DNA of 64,000 nucleotides. Origin: Linum tenue. Lineage: Eukaryota; Streptophyta; Magnoliopsida; Malpighiales; Linaceae. This document shows, piece after piece, positions 22,474 to 32,848 of the stretch (within the stretch, counting starts at the first letter, position 1; the number at the start of each line of letters is the position of its first letter). The stretch lies in NCBI GenBank assembly GCA_946122785.1, contig CAMGYJ010000011.1, positions 43,736,513 through 43,800,512 on the forward strand. Reading direction: 5' to 3'. The translations under genes and the position numbers were made by a program. The notes under the pieces are model-generated. The model saw only the letters and a program-made list of their open reading frames with translations, was not told the origin of the DNA and searched no databases.

Positions 22474-23991
22474 TCAGTCTCTCAACACAAAGAGTAAGAA
22501 GATAGGGAGAGAGAGGGCATCCCCTCTGAGGCCCCTAGATGGTGTGAAGCTTTTAGTTTCACCTCCATTCCAAAGCACTTGGTAGCTTGTAGAGGTCACA
22601 CACTCCATAATCCACTTAATGCATTCATCAGGGATTCTGGCAGCCTTGAGGGTTTCATGAAGGAAGTCCCACCCAATCCTGTCATAGGTGTTGGCAAGGT
22701 CCACTTTGAGCACCATGTACCCCTTTTTGCCACTTTTCCGAGCCATGGAGTGGATGGTTTCCTGCATGATAATTATATTATCAGTGATATGTCTCTTAGG
22801 GATGAATCTGGACTGGTTTTTGTTTACCAGATGGGCCATGAGAGGTTTCAATCGATTGGCAATAAGTTTAGCAATGACTTTATACCCTACATTACAGAGG
22901 CTTATGGGTCTGAACTGGCTCATAGAGGTTGGGCTATCCACTTTGGGGATCAGGGTAATCAGAGTATCATTCAACAACCTAATTTTGTTGGGATAAAGGA
23001 AACAGGAAATAATGAACCCAGCAAAATCCCTCCCCACAATGTCCCAGCATTTCTGGTAGAAGATGGCTTGGAATCCAGCCTTACCAGGGGCTTGGAGCCC
23101 ATTCATATCTTTAATGACAAGTCTAACATCCTCAATATTGGGCAAGGAAGAAAGCTTGGCAAGCAAGTTATCATCAAGAGGAGGGAAATCAGCAGGAATA
23201 GAGCAGTTCAGATTCAACGAAGACATGGTGAATAAGTGAAGAAAATACTCCCTGGCCATGGTGAGGAGAGTATCAACATCAGTGATCCAGTCTCCTTGGT
23301 CATTCTTCAGGCAAGTGATTCTGTTTCTCTTCCTCCTGCTAAGGGTGTTGGAGTGGAAGTACTTAGAGTTCATATCCCCAAAGACAACCCAGTTGGTTCT
23401 GGATTTCTGAATCCAAAGCATCTCCTCTTGCCAAAGGGTATCCTCCAGCTCTTCCTTAGTCCTTTGCTCCTGGTTGAGGGAGTTAGTGGTTGGGAGTCTC
23501 TCATTGAGGGTTTCTAGGGACTTAAGCTCATTCAAAAGTCTTTTTTTTCCTCTGGAAAATGTTTCCGTAGACCTCTTTATTGCATTTCTGTAGCTCAGAT
23601 GAGAGCATCCTAAGAGATGAAGGGAAGTCTTCACCTCTCCTTCATATAGAGCACAGGAAGTCAGGGAAGTTTTCATGTGCTAGCCAAGAGGCTAGAAACT
23701 GAAATCTTCTTTCCAACTTCTTTTTGGTGGATTGTGACTCTGTGCAGGTCAGAATGGGCCTGTGATCATACTTGATCTTAGGGAGGTGTAAGGTGGAAGT
23801 ACCTGGAAACTTGTGCTGCCAGCTCAAGTTACAGATACTTCGATCAAGTCTCTCCTTGATGCCTAAGTGTCTTGTAAACCAAGTAAACTTAGGACCAGAA
23901 AATCCAAGGTCCATGAGTCCACAGTCCTCCATGCACTCATTAAAAGCTCTAACTTTGGCAAAGTTGAAAGCAACACCTCCTTGCTTGAATG
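22474..23991 (-). pseudogene. LINE ORF2 fragment: endonuclease C-terminus and reverse transcriptase N-half
   Basis: From 23991 the frame reads GGVAFNFAKVRAFNECMEDC, then GLMDLGFSGPKFTW, and later KYDHRPI: the end of the apurinic-type endonuclease domain. A frameshift near 23660 leads to the RT frame 23676-22474 with VFGDMNSKYFH, QFRPISLCNVGYKVIAKLIA, KVDLANTYDRIGWDF and SRGLRGDALSLPIF. The usual FDS/FD catalytic segment reads KVDLANTYD, i.e. altered. No function is expected. Confidence 0.85.
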
Positions 23992-24627
23992 TTTGTATAC
24001 CTTAACAAACAATGGCTTTGGACAAAAAAACATGATAGTTGGTATTTGGAGATCAAATACAACATCCAAATCCCATTAGCAAACAACAACTTAATTTTTT
24101 TTGGGTTAATTGCATATTTGGTCACTAGGTTTAATAAAAATATTCATGTTTAGTCACTCCAAATATTTATTTCCATTTGTGGTCACTGAAATTAGTTCAA
24201 CAATTCAACTTTGTCACTGTCCGTCCAACTCCGTTAACTTTGTCTGATATGACAGTCAACTACTATAGTTGACTTGTTAAATATGTGATGTGACAATTAA
24301 AATATAATAAAAATATAAAATTTATCTTTTAATTTCTACCTCATTTTCACCATAAAGTAAAAATAAACAAAAAATAATAATTATAATTTATAATTACAAA
24401 GAGTGAAATCTTCCTGCATTTGAGTTCGACTGTCTTCCTTGAGTCCATGTCTCCTTCAATGTCGTAAACTTTCTCACTCTGCCCGAAAAACTACTCTTAG
24501 CTCATCCCTGGTGTTTCCATTTCCTCTCCTCCTCCCTTCGATCCCTAACCCCAACATATCGATCGAAAACCCATCTCGAAAATTATCAATTTATCCCCAA
24601 TTCGGCCGCGTTCCATCTCCTTAACTC

Positions 24628-24753
24628 ATGAATACGACGGTGGAATTCTTCCCCGGCGAAGTAATCCTCCAGATTCTGGTTCGATTGTTAGTCAAGCCAC
24701 TCTTGCGAGCTAGAATGGGCTGCAAACGGTGGGGTTTTCCGAGCTATTAGATG
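24628..24753 (+). pseudogene. F-box domain fragment
   Basis: A 41-codon frame reads FFPGEVILQILVRLLVKPLL, then RARMGCKRW, and stops at TAG. This follows the F-box consensus (PxExxxxILxRLxVKxLLRxRxxCKxW). The substrate-binding repeats of a real F-box protein are missing. It is cargo of the element at 24103-25660. Confidence 0.7.
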
Positions 24754-24991
24754 TCTCTGATTCCTCGGAATTGAAATCCACCTGAATATGTATTATCGAT
24801 AACCTAGATGGTAGCAATCGACGCAGGGCCGCACTGGAGCCAGTTGACGTCGCTGACGGTGTCGAGGACCATGTAGAAGGGTCGGGGTGCCTAGACCAAC
24901 CAGGGAGAAGTACTCTCGCTGTCCTGGTTCGACCCGGGCATGACTAGGAGTCTTCGTCGAAGAGAGGAGTGAGGTCGGAGTCGGAGATGGA

Positions 24992-25330
24992 TTGGATGCT
25001 GGCGGAATCACGGTGGAGCCTAGCGGCAATGAGGGATTTGTAGTCCTGGTGACTGGATCTGATGACGAATTCTATGGAGAGAGGTCGAGGGAGAATGGGG
25101 AGGCGGTGTTGAGGTGGAAGGGGGAAAATGTTTGTTCGGAGACGTCGATGGATGTCTCTCCTCTTGGGGAGGGAGGTGTTAGAGTGCGGGAGATAAATGG
25201 AGTTAGGAGGAAATGGTTAGGAGAATGGCAAAGAAGGCGAGGAATGTTGGTGAGGCAGCTATTCTCACTTTATAATTTTTTTCTTTGGAGATGGAAGAAG
25301 CAAGGAAATAGAGGGTGGGGGAGGAATTGA
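24992..25330 (+). pseudogene. Unrecognised coding-like cargo of the Pack-MULE
   Basis: A 112-codon open frame, rich in G, E and R (for example GGITVEPSGNEGFVVLVTGS), without a family I can name. It lies downstream of the F-box fragment within the same element; it could be debris of the same F-box gene in another frame or a second fragment. Confidence 0.25.
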
Positions 25331-25660
25331 AATTTGAAAGGGTGGAGATTTTTTGGGAGTTTTTTCTTTTTTGTAGATTATAGTAAATTAAGTTAAAATT
25401 TTATTTTTAATAGTTGTGAAAATGAGATTGAAATATTAAAAGATAAAAATTTATTTTTTATTATATTTTAATCGTCATGTCACACATTTAACGGTCAATT
25501 ATAAGAGTTGATTGCCACATCAGACAAGTTAACGCAGTTGAGTCGGACAGTGATCAAACTTGAACTATTGAAATAATTTCAGTGAGCACGAATGAAATTA
25601 AATATTTGGAGTGATTAAACATGAAACTTTTAAATCCAATGACCAAACATGCAATTTAAC

Positions 25661-25852
25661 TTTTTTTTTTATTTGTGAAAAATTCCCGGAGAAGTAGGTG
25701 GAGGATAGACGTTATCAAGTATCAACAACGCAAGTACGCAACACCGGAGCAGAACAGAAACTGCCGCCGAAGTGGCAAAGCAGCGGCACTGACTGACTGC
25801 TTTTCCTGCAAATCTGAATTCTTCTGCGGGAGGGCGCACGAGAAGAGAAGTA
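25661..25852 (+). promoter_or_regulatory. Remaining upstream region and 5'UTR of the tRNA synthetase gene
   Basis: Only 192 bp separate the transposon end from the start codon. No clear TATA box is visible. Most of it probably is transcribed leader, so promoter elements may lie inside the transposon. Confidence 0.45.
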
Positions 25853-28800
25853 ATGATAGGTTCTAGGTTCGCTTCTTTCCAGCTCCAAGCCCCAACCTTC
25901 TTCCTCCCCTCCCTCCCGTTCCCTTCTTCTCCTCGCCGGAGGTTTCGTCAGGAGTGCCGGTCTCGTCGCCGGGCGTTTCAAACTTCGCGGACTGGAGCGA
26001 CCAGTTGCAATTGCAGTGCCGGAGTGAGTAAACCACTGGGTGAAGAACAACATCAGCGGAACAAGCAAGCGCCCAACCGAGCTTACCCTTTCCATGAAAT
26101 TGAGCCCAAATGGCAGCTCTACTGGGAAGAGAATTCCACTTTTCGCACCCCTGATGAAGTCGATACCTCCAAACCCAAGTTTTATGTGCTGGACATGTTT
26201 CCTTATCCCAGGTCTTTATTCTTTCCCTTTTCACCAACTTGATCATTTCCTTATGATTCAGCATTTGATTTGGTTGATTGTTGCCTCACACTGTCCTGGA
26301 ATGTGTTAGAATTTGTACCACACTTATCTGCTTGATGGATGATGCTCTGATGTTAACCAACCAACATCTTAATGTGGGTTGTTTTGATGTTGCAGTGGAG
26401 CTGGTTTACACGTTGGCCATCCACTCGGTTATACTGCTACCGACATTCTTGCTAGGTTCAAGAGAATGCAGGGTTATAATGTTTTGCACCCAATGGGATG
26501 GGATGCATTTGGTTTGCCTGCTGAGCAGTATGCCATTGATGTAAGCCATTCAATCACCTCAGTTGTGTTCTAGTGCCTGATCATTCTGGATATACTACAT
26601 TCTAAGGGAAGCAAAAAAGTGTACCACCTTGTTTGATTAGGTGTTTCTCGTAATATTCCTTGCAGACAGGGACACATCCCAAAGTCACGACGTTAAAGAA
26701 CATCAACCGATTTCGTTCGCAGGTCCATGTTTCTAGTTACATATTCCTTCCATTTGTTCCTAATATCTTCCATGTAATCGGTCTTTGGTGTTACAGCTTA
26801 TGGCTGCAGCCTTTTAAATTACTGAAAGGTGGAGTTTGTTGCTTTGATATATTGTTGCAGCTCAAATCTTTGGGGTTCTCCTATGACTGGGACCGGGAAA
26901 TTTCTACCACGGAACCTGATTATTATAAATGGACACAGTGGATTTTTCTTCAGCTTCTGAAAAGAGGACTGGCATACCAGGCAGAAGTTCCAGTCAATTG
27001 GTGCCCTGCTCTTGGAACAGTTTTGGCAAATGAGGAGGTGGTGGATGGAGTTAGTGAACGTGGTGGTCATCCGGTTATAAGAAAGGTATAATGAAACAAA
27101 CACTTGTTTAGTCACTTATATGATTCTATTAAGTTCTCTTCTTTCATTATGTTGAATTGTTTTATAATTCTACAGTGTCATTGTTTATTACCAAGCAGCC
27201 AATGAGGCAATGGATGCTCAAAATTACTGCCTATGCCGATCGCCTCCTTCGAGACCTAGACGAACTTGACTGGCCTGAAAGCATAAAAGAGATGCAAAGA
27301 AACTGGATTGGGAGATCTGAAGGGGCTGAGCTGGAATTTTGTGTTCTTGATGAAGATGCCAATGAAAGAGATGTAAAAATCACTGTCTATACCACAAGGC
27401 CTGATACCATTTTTGGAGTGACGTACTTTTCTTACTCATTTGTTTCTTTTTGTGAAGTAAAATTTGTGGACAATCCCCATTTCTGGTTCTTTTTTTTATT
27501 TCTCTCGGCTTAATTTCATGCAGATATTTGGTTGTGGCACCAGAACATTCCCTGCTTTCAACAATAGTTTCTGTTGGCCAAAGCAAAATGGTATGCAACC
27601 ACTTCCTTGCAGTATTCATTCTCACTTGTTTATCACCTCTGACAGATTGGTCACCCTTCATCAATCACAGGTGGAGGAATATAAAGACCTTGCTTCTCGG
27701 AAAAGTGACCTGGAGAGGACCGAGCTCCAGAAGGAAAAAACAGGGGTTTTCAGTGGCTGCTACGCCAGAAATCCTGCTAATGGGGAAGCAATTCCAATTT
27801 GGGTTGCCGATTATGTTTTGGGGAGGTATGCTTGGTTGAATTCTTACTTTGGCTATCACACTCTCTCATACATGTGTTGCGAATTAGCCCCTTTTTGGCC
27901 TTTTCCTTTTATCTCTATACTCGGAGCTTATTGGCTTGTGTTATGTTAGCTTGCTAGAGTGTTAACAGATTGTACAGTGTAGTAACTTCTGTTCTTGACA
28001 GTTATGGAACAGGAGCAATCATGGCTGTGCCTGCACATGACACCCGTGACAATGAATTTGCTGCCAAATACAACATACCAGTGCGCATGGTTGTAAAGCC
28101 AGATGGTGATTGTGTAGATTCAAGCAAGGCTTTTGCAGGCGAAGGCACTGTTGTGAATTCAGTAAATTCATCATCTGGTCTTGACATCAATGGCTTACCT
28201 AGCAAAGCAGCAGCTGCCAAAGTCATTGACTGGGCTGAGAAATATGGAAATGGGACAAGAAAGGTGTTCTTAGTTCTTACTGTTAATTTGCATGACATCA
28301 GTATTCTTGATAGAAACATTATGTTATGTGTTATTGTGCACACTGCAGCTGACTAGCTGAGTCACTTTTCCTTCAGGTGAACTACAAGTTGAGGGATTGG
28401 CTTTTTGCAAGGCAGCGTTACTGGGGGGAACCTATTCCAGTTGTTTTCTTGGACGATACGGGTGAAATCATTTCCCTTTCAGAAACTGACCTTCCTCTTA
28501 CACTACCAGAATTGGATGATTTTACTCCCACGGGGACAGGAGAGCCACCCCTAACAAAAGCTGTTTCTTGGGTATGTTAGTCTCGTTCGAAATGTGCTTT
28601 TTATCTTCCGTAGTTCTTTCAAGTTTGTCCGGAGAATTAGAATCATGATATGCCTTGGTACCCAGTAAGAAAGATGATGGGAAGGTCTAGATTGGGATTA
28701 ATGAACACGTGTAAATAAAGGGAAACAGCAATGAAGAAGGAAGGTGTTTGTTCAATCCTTGAAGAATTCTGGAATGGCTGCATAGCTTATGGTTACCAGG

Positions 28801-31199
28801 CCTTATAGAGATGTATAGGCAGTAAATTATTTGGCAACACCAGTACTTTCTTGTACAGCATGACTAGCTGCTCGTCATTTGTCTTTGACGTTCTTACTTG
28901 AAATCCATTTCCCCCACTTAACTATTATAGTTTGGGGCTTCTGTCCAGGTTAACACGGTTGATCCTTTATCTGGAAAAGCTGCCAGAAGAGAAACAAGCA
29001 CCATGCCTCAGTGGGCAGGTTCTTGCTGGTAAAGTAAAAAAAACTTGGCTAAGTTCGAGTTCTTAAATTATGTTTTATCATGTAAAGTGCTAATTCCTTG
29101 TCCTATGAAGTTAAAATTTCCTGCTTCCTTCTTTAAGCCATAAAATTCTGCATGCTTTCCTTGATTGTTCAGAGGCCATGTACAGGTACTATTTGAGATA
29201 CATGGACCCAATGAACTCCAAAGAATTAGTTGACAAGAGGAAAGAAATGTATGTCAGCCCTTTTTGTTATATGCTTATATATATTTCAAGTTAATTTATT
29301 TTATGGGACCGTCTTGGTGCCATTTATTAGCTATATCAATGGATGCTTTTTCCTGTAGCTATTGGAGCCCTGTTGATGTCTATGTTGGGGGTGCTGAACA
29401 TGCTGTTCTCCACTTACTTTATTCAAGATTCTGGCACAAGGTATGTATCCACACGCACTAGGCTAAGAACACTTTGTTAGTTAGGCTGATTATGCCAGTT
29501 TGTAAGCCTAGCTCATGAATATTCATATTTTCTGTATGTCCCATTCTGAAACATAGCAAAATGATACATAAACAGATGCAAATTAACCCAAAAAGCTAGG
29601 CGGTATAAGCTTTCGACCAAAACACCCCTTTTTCATATTTCAGGTCCTGTACGACATTGGTATTGTATCAACCAAAGAGCCGTTCAAGTGCGTGATAAAC
29701 CAGGGAATCATCCTTGGGGAAGTATGTTCTGGTTTCTGATTCTTTGAGCAAATAGTAGTCTTGAAATAGAATAATTAATAGCCCTGGAACTTGCAGGTTC
29801 AATACACAGCTTTCAAGGACCAAGATGGTAACTATGTATCTGCGGACTCGGTTAATGCATCTGATGAACTTTATCAGGAAGTAATACCTGAGGAAAAGGT
29901 GCTGCATTGCCATTCCATTTCCGTTTTCTATATTTCTTTTCTCTTTCTCACGTTCTTCTTGGATTGACTGTATGGTGGAATTGGTAGCAAGGGGTTAACT
30001 TTTCCTTCTGCTTGACATGCAGGTGAAGAAATCTGGAGATTGGTATGTGCTGGACGAGAATCCTGGAATCCAAGTGATGGCACGAGCACACAAGATGAGC
30101 AAAAGCAGGGGAAACGTTGTGAACCCTGATGATGTTGTTGGGGAGTACGGAGCTGATGCTTTGAGATTGTACGAGATGTTCATGGGGCCTTTCAGGTACT
30201 TTTTAAGTCCCTCTCTGTTAAGTTTTAGGATAAGAAAGAGGATGGTTTGAATAAACAATTGCTGAAACAGATGGAGTGTGGTGGTGGTTGTAGGGACACA
30301 AAAACATGGAACACCAGTGGCATCGAAGGTGTCTATCGTTTCTTGGGAAGAACTTGGAGGTTGATTGTTGGCTCGCCTCTAGCTGATGGCAGTTTCCAAG
30401 ATGGGAGCTTGGCGGTTGATGTCGAACCTAGCTTTGAACAGCTCCGTTCTCTTCATAGATGCATAGCCAAGGTGAGACCTTATGAGAGATTGTTTGGTGT
30501 GGATTTATCTTTTGCTAACTGAATTGAGAGAATTCTGTATGGGTAATGCAGGTAACTGAGGAAATTGAAGCCACGCGATTCAATACTGGGATTTCTGCAA
30601 TGATGGAGTTCGTAAATGCGGCCAATAAGGTTTAGTAAAACTCTGCATCCTCTCCTCTTCTTCCCATGGTTTTGGCAGTGAAGATTCCATTTACACAAGT
30701 ACTTGTGGTTGCCAGTGGGACAACCTCCCAAGAAGCATAGCAGAAGCATTTGTGCTGGTGTTGGCACCATATGCGCCCCACGTGGCCGAGGAACTTTGGT
30801 TTCGTCTGGGTCATTCCAACACATTGGCGCACGCACCATTCCCGGAGGTAAACAAAAAAAGGGGAAAAGGAGGGAACGAACTTATCATTATGTGCATGGT
30901 TTAACTTGCAATGTTTGTTACAGGCGAGGTCAGAGTACCTGAAGGAGGCAAAGAAAGTGCTCCCTGTTCAGGTGAACGGGAAGACGAGGGGAACAGTGGA
31001 GGTAGACGAAGGTTGCTCGGAGGAGGAAGCGTTCCGGATTGCATCCCAGGACAGCAAGCTGTCTAGGTTCCTAGAGGGGAAGTCGATCATCAAGACGATA
31101 TACGTTCAAGGAAAGATATTGAACGTGATCTTGGGCGGGAAGGGGGCCAAGCCTAAACCGAGACCCAATCCTGATGCTTCACGGATTATTGTTCAATGA
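25853..31199 (+). CDS. EMB2369: Leucyl-tRNA synthetase, chloroplast/mitochondrial type, 19 exons, 976 residues
   Basis: Class I synthetase that charges tRNA-Leu in organelles. Exons: 25853-26211, 26396-26540, 26666-26722, 26861-27085, 27199-27422, 27524-27590, 27671-27825, 28002-28263, 28377-28571, 28949-29028, 29186-29248, 29359-29440, 29644-29721, 29797-29898, 30023-30195, 30294-30471, 30552-30629, 30716-30847, 30924-31199. All introns are GT-AG and phases close on 977 codons with TGA. The N-terminus ([12 protein letters not shown], then Ser/Arg-rich) looks like an organelle transit peptide. The HIGH motif is HVGH (125-128). The editing domain has TTRPD (327-331) and [15 protein letters not shown] (413-427), including the Asp that protects against toxic amino acids. 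KMSKS is at 722-726. The anticodon-binding and C-terminal parts include [15 protein letters not shown]. Length agrees with the Arabidopsis protein of the EMB2369 type. No break was seen; the gene appears functional. The symbol is by homology to Arabidopsis. Confidence 0.93.
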
Positions 31200-31294
31200 T
31201 AAAACCGGGAGTAGCCCAGTTTGTAAGTACAATTGTGTTCTTCTTCCTATCAGAAATGCCTAATTTGTCCCAATCATCTCTCAAATTGCTGAAG
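31200..31294. other. Convergent intergenic space
   Basis: Only 95 bp lie between the two stop codons, so the 3'UTRs of the two genes must overlap or be very short. No hexamer polyadenylation signal stands out. Confidence 0.5.
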
Positions 31295-32071
31295 TTAGTG
31301 GGTGAAGTGGCTGTGAAGGTGGTGAGTGACGGTGGTCGCAGCCGGTCGCCACCCTCTCTGTCGAGCTCTGCGCTCCCAGAGGGCACTGATTTGCCTCTGG
31401 GAGGCAAGTGCTTCTTCGGCTGTCTCCCTGGCAACCTCGCAGGTGTCCATCCCCGCGCTGCACTTGTCAGCTTCCTTCTGATACTGTGACGTCATCTTCT
31501 TGGCCTCCAGCAAAGCCACGTCGGCCCGCTGCTGGTTCCTCACAGCCTCCGCCTCTTTCAGCTTCACTTCCTCCGCCAGGAGCTCCGTGAAATTGGACTG
31601 CGCCTCCTCGCCCACCTCCGGATCCTGCTTCTTCGTGCATTCTGTCGGGCACCATTCAAAGTCCCAGAAACTGATTCATGACAAGCAATCAAACTGCCGA
31701 ATTTGAGTGATTCTAGAGCGAGAAGGTGTACCTGAGAAAGAAGTGTTGGCGCTCAGATCTGCAAACATGGAAGATGGGAAGAATTATGCAACAGGGAACG
31801 AGGAAACGCGGCATAATACAACAAAATTATTAGAGGAGATGAGATGATTTGGCTGATCACCATCAAAAAGAGAGAACAGTGGCTGAGTGGAGCAGTCGCA
31901 GAAGCAAGGTGGACAGTATGAGGAGGAAGAAGAAGAAGAAGAAGAAGAGGTGGCGGTAATGAAATCGGAGAGGTGCCAGAAGAGCGGTGGGATTACAATG
32001 TAAGCGACAAGGCAGAATCCCAGGAAAACCATCGCTGTCTTCACTGTCTTTTGTTGTTCCCTGTTCTTCAT
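31295..32071 (-). CDS. DUF1068 membrane-anchored coiled-coil protein, three exons, 194 residues
   Basis: Exons on the minus strand are 32071-31861, 31758-31732 (a 27-bp microexon) and 31641-31295, all with GT-AG introns and closing on 195 codons. One membrane segment lies near residues 13-33 (VFLGFCLVAYIVIPPLFWHL). A serine run and the family hallmark YCPPCFCDCS come next, then the conserved FTELLAEEVKLKEAEAV, LLEAKKMTSQYQKEADKC and LWERRARQRGW blocks, a charged region likely to form a coiled coil. These are the conserved features of plant DUF1068 proteins, whose function is unknown to me. It converges on the tRNA synthetase gene, with 95 bp between stop codons. The first Met is chosen because it opens the frame; Met14 is an alternative. 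Confidence 0.88.
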
Positions 32072-32693
32072 CTTTTCCTTATATTTTTCTGTTTCTTTTC
32101 TCCCTGGTTCAGATTGCCAGTTTTTTCTTATATCGTAACATAGTTGTTTGCCTCTTCCTTCGGCTTACAGTTATGATTCCGCATGTCCTTCGGAGTGAGC
32201 ATCGGCAACTTTCCAATACAAATAACTCCGAGTTTTAATCCAAGCTTTGACCACGAGAATTTTCAACAAAAAAGGAGAAAGGAAGTATTACATTTTCCAT
32301 ATTAAAATGGGAAAGGTTTTTTCACCCCCCCCCCCCCCCCCCAAAAAAAAAGGGAAAGGTTAGAGTAAAATCCAACCTGCAAAATCTACGAAACTTGTGT
32401 CTTATCATCTGTCTTATCATCTCTGATATGAATTCTAAAATCTTTGATATGATTCCTATTAGAAATGGTAAGACACTAGGTCTGTAGCTCTTGAGATATG
32501 CGTCGTAATCCAGACCTAAAAAAATGTTGTTGATTAATTCAAGTTTTGCAGCTCTTGAGATATAATCCATGATATAGAATATTTTCTTTTTTTAATTGTA
32601 AATGATAGATGACAAGCAATGATTTTGTAATTTAGTGGGTTAAGTTTTGAACCTAAAAATTTTTAGGATTGGAAATGTGAATTCATTCATAAA
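32072..32693. other. Upstream region of the DUF1068 gene and spacer
   Basis: Pyrimidine-rich on the plus strand near 32072-32160, likely promoter and leader of the minus-strand gene. An 18-C run at 32325-32342 is followed by nine A. The rest is AT-rich. No gene. Confidence 0.45.
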
Positions 32694-32848
32694 AAAAAAT
32701 GTGGAGTTTTTTTTTGATGATTCAGTGGGTTTTTATTTATCAAAAAGGAAAATTTTGCTAGCAACACCCTTGCTAGCTAGGGAAGGAACAGTGTCAGCCT
32801 GTTTACATCAACAAAAACAATCTTAACTAACCTCTGAAGCAGCACAAA

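Larger units (their letters stand above)
20207..23991 (-). mobile_element. 5'-truncated L1-type LINE with 12-bp target duplication
   Basis: On the minus strand the element starts inside the endonuclease and runs through reverse transcriptase, zf-RVT and RNase H to a 3' A-rich tail (AACAAACAAAAAAAA at 20220-20207). The 12-mer TTTGTATACCTT occurs at both borders (20195-20206 and 23992-24003), a target-site duplication from target-primed reverse transcription. The reading frame is broken into five or more pieces by frameshifts. It split the MITE at 19929-24090. Confidence 0.88.
24103..25660. mobile_element. Pack-MULE-like element with long inverted repeats
   Basis: Left GGGTTAATTGCATATTTGGT and right, reverse complement, GTTAAATTGCATGTTTGGTC, begin diverged terminal inverted repeats of nearly 300 bp (about 24103-24400 and 25360-25660), sharing CACTCCAAATATTTA and the CACTGTCCG block. 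Long inverted repeats with gene-derived GC-rich DNA between them are the Pack-MULE pattern. Both flanks are T-runs (8 T at 24095-24102, 10 T at 25661-25670), so a 9-bp duplication in poly-T is possible but cannot be defined. The cargo (24420-25340) contains an F-box fragment and other unrecognised coding-like DNA. Confidence 0.7.

Noticed and set aside
32325..32342. Assembly gap or vector joint at the C-run
   Set aside because: A C-run followed by A-run is a plausible natural homopolymer, and flanking sequence is continuous plant-like DNA; length should still be treated with caution.
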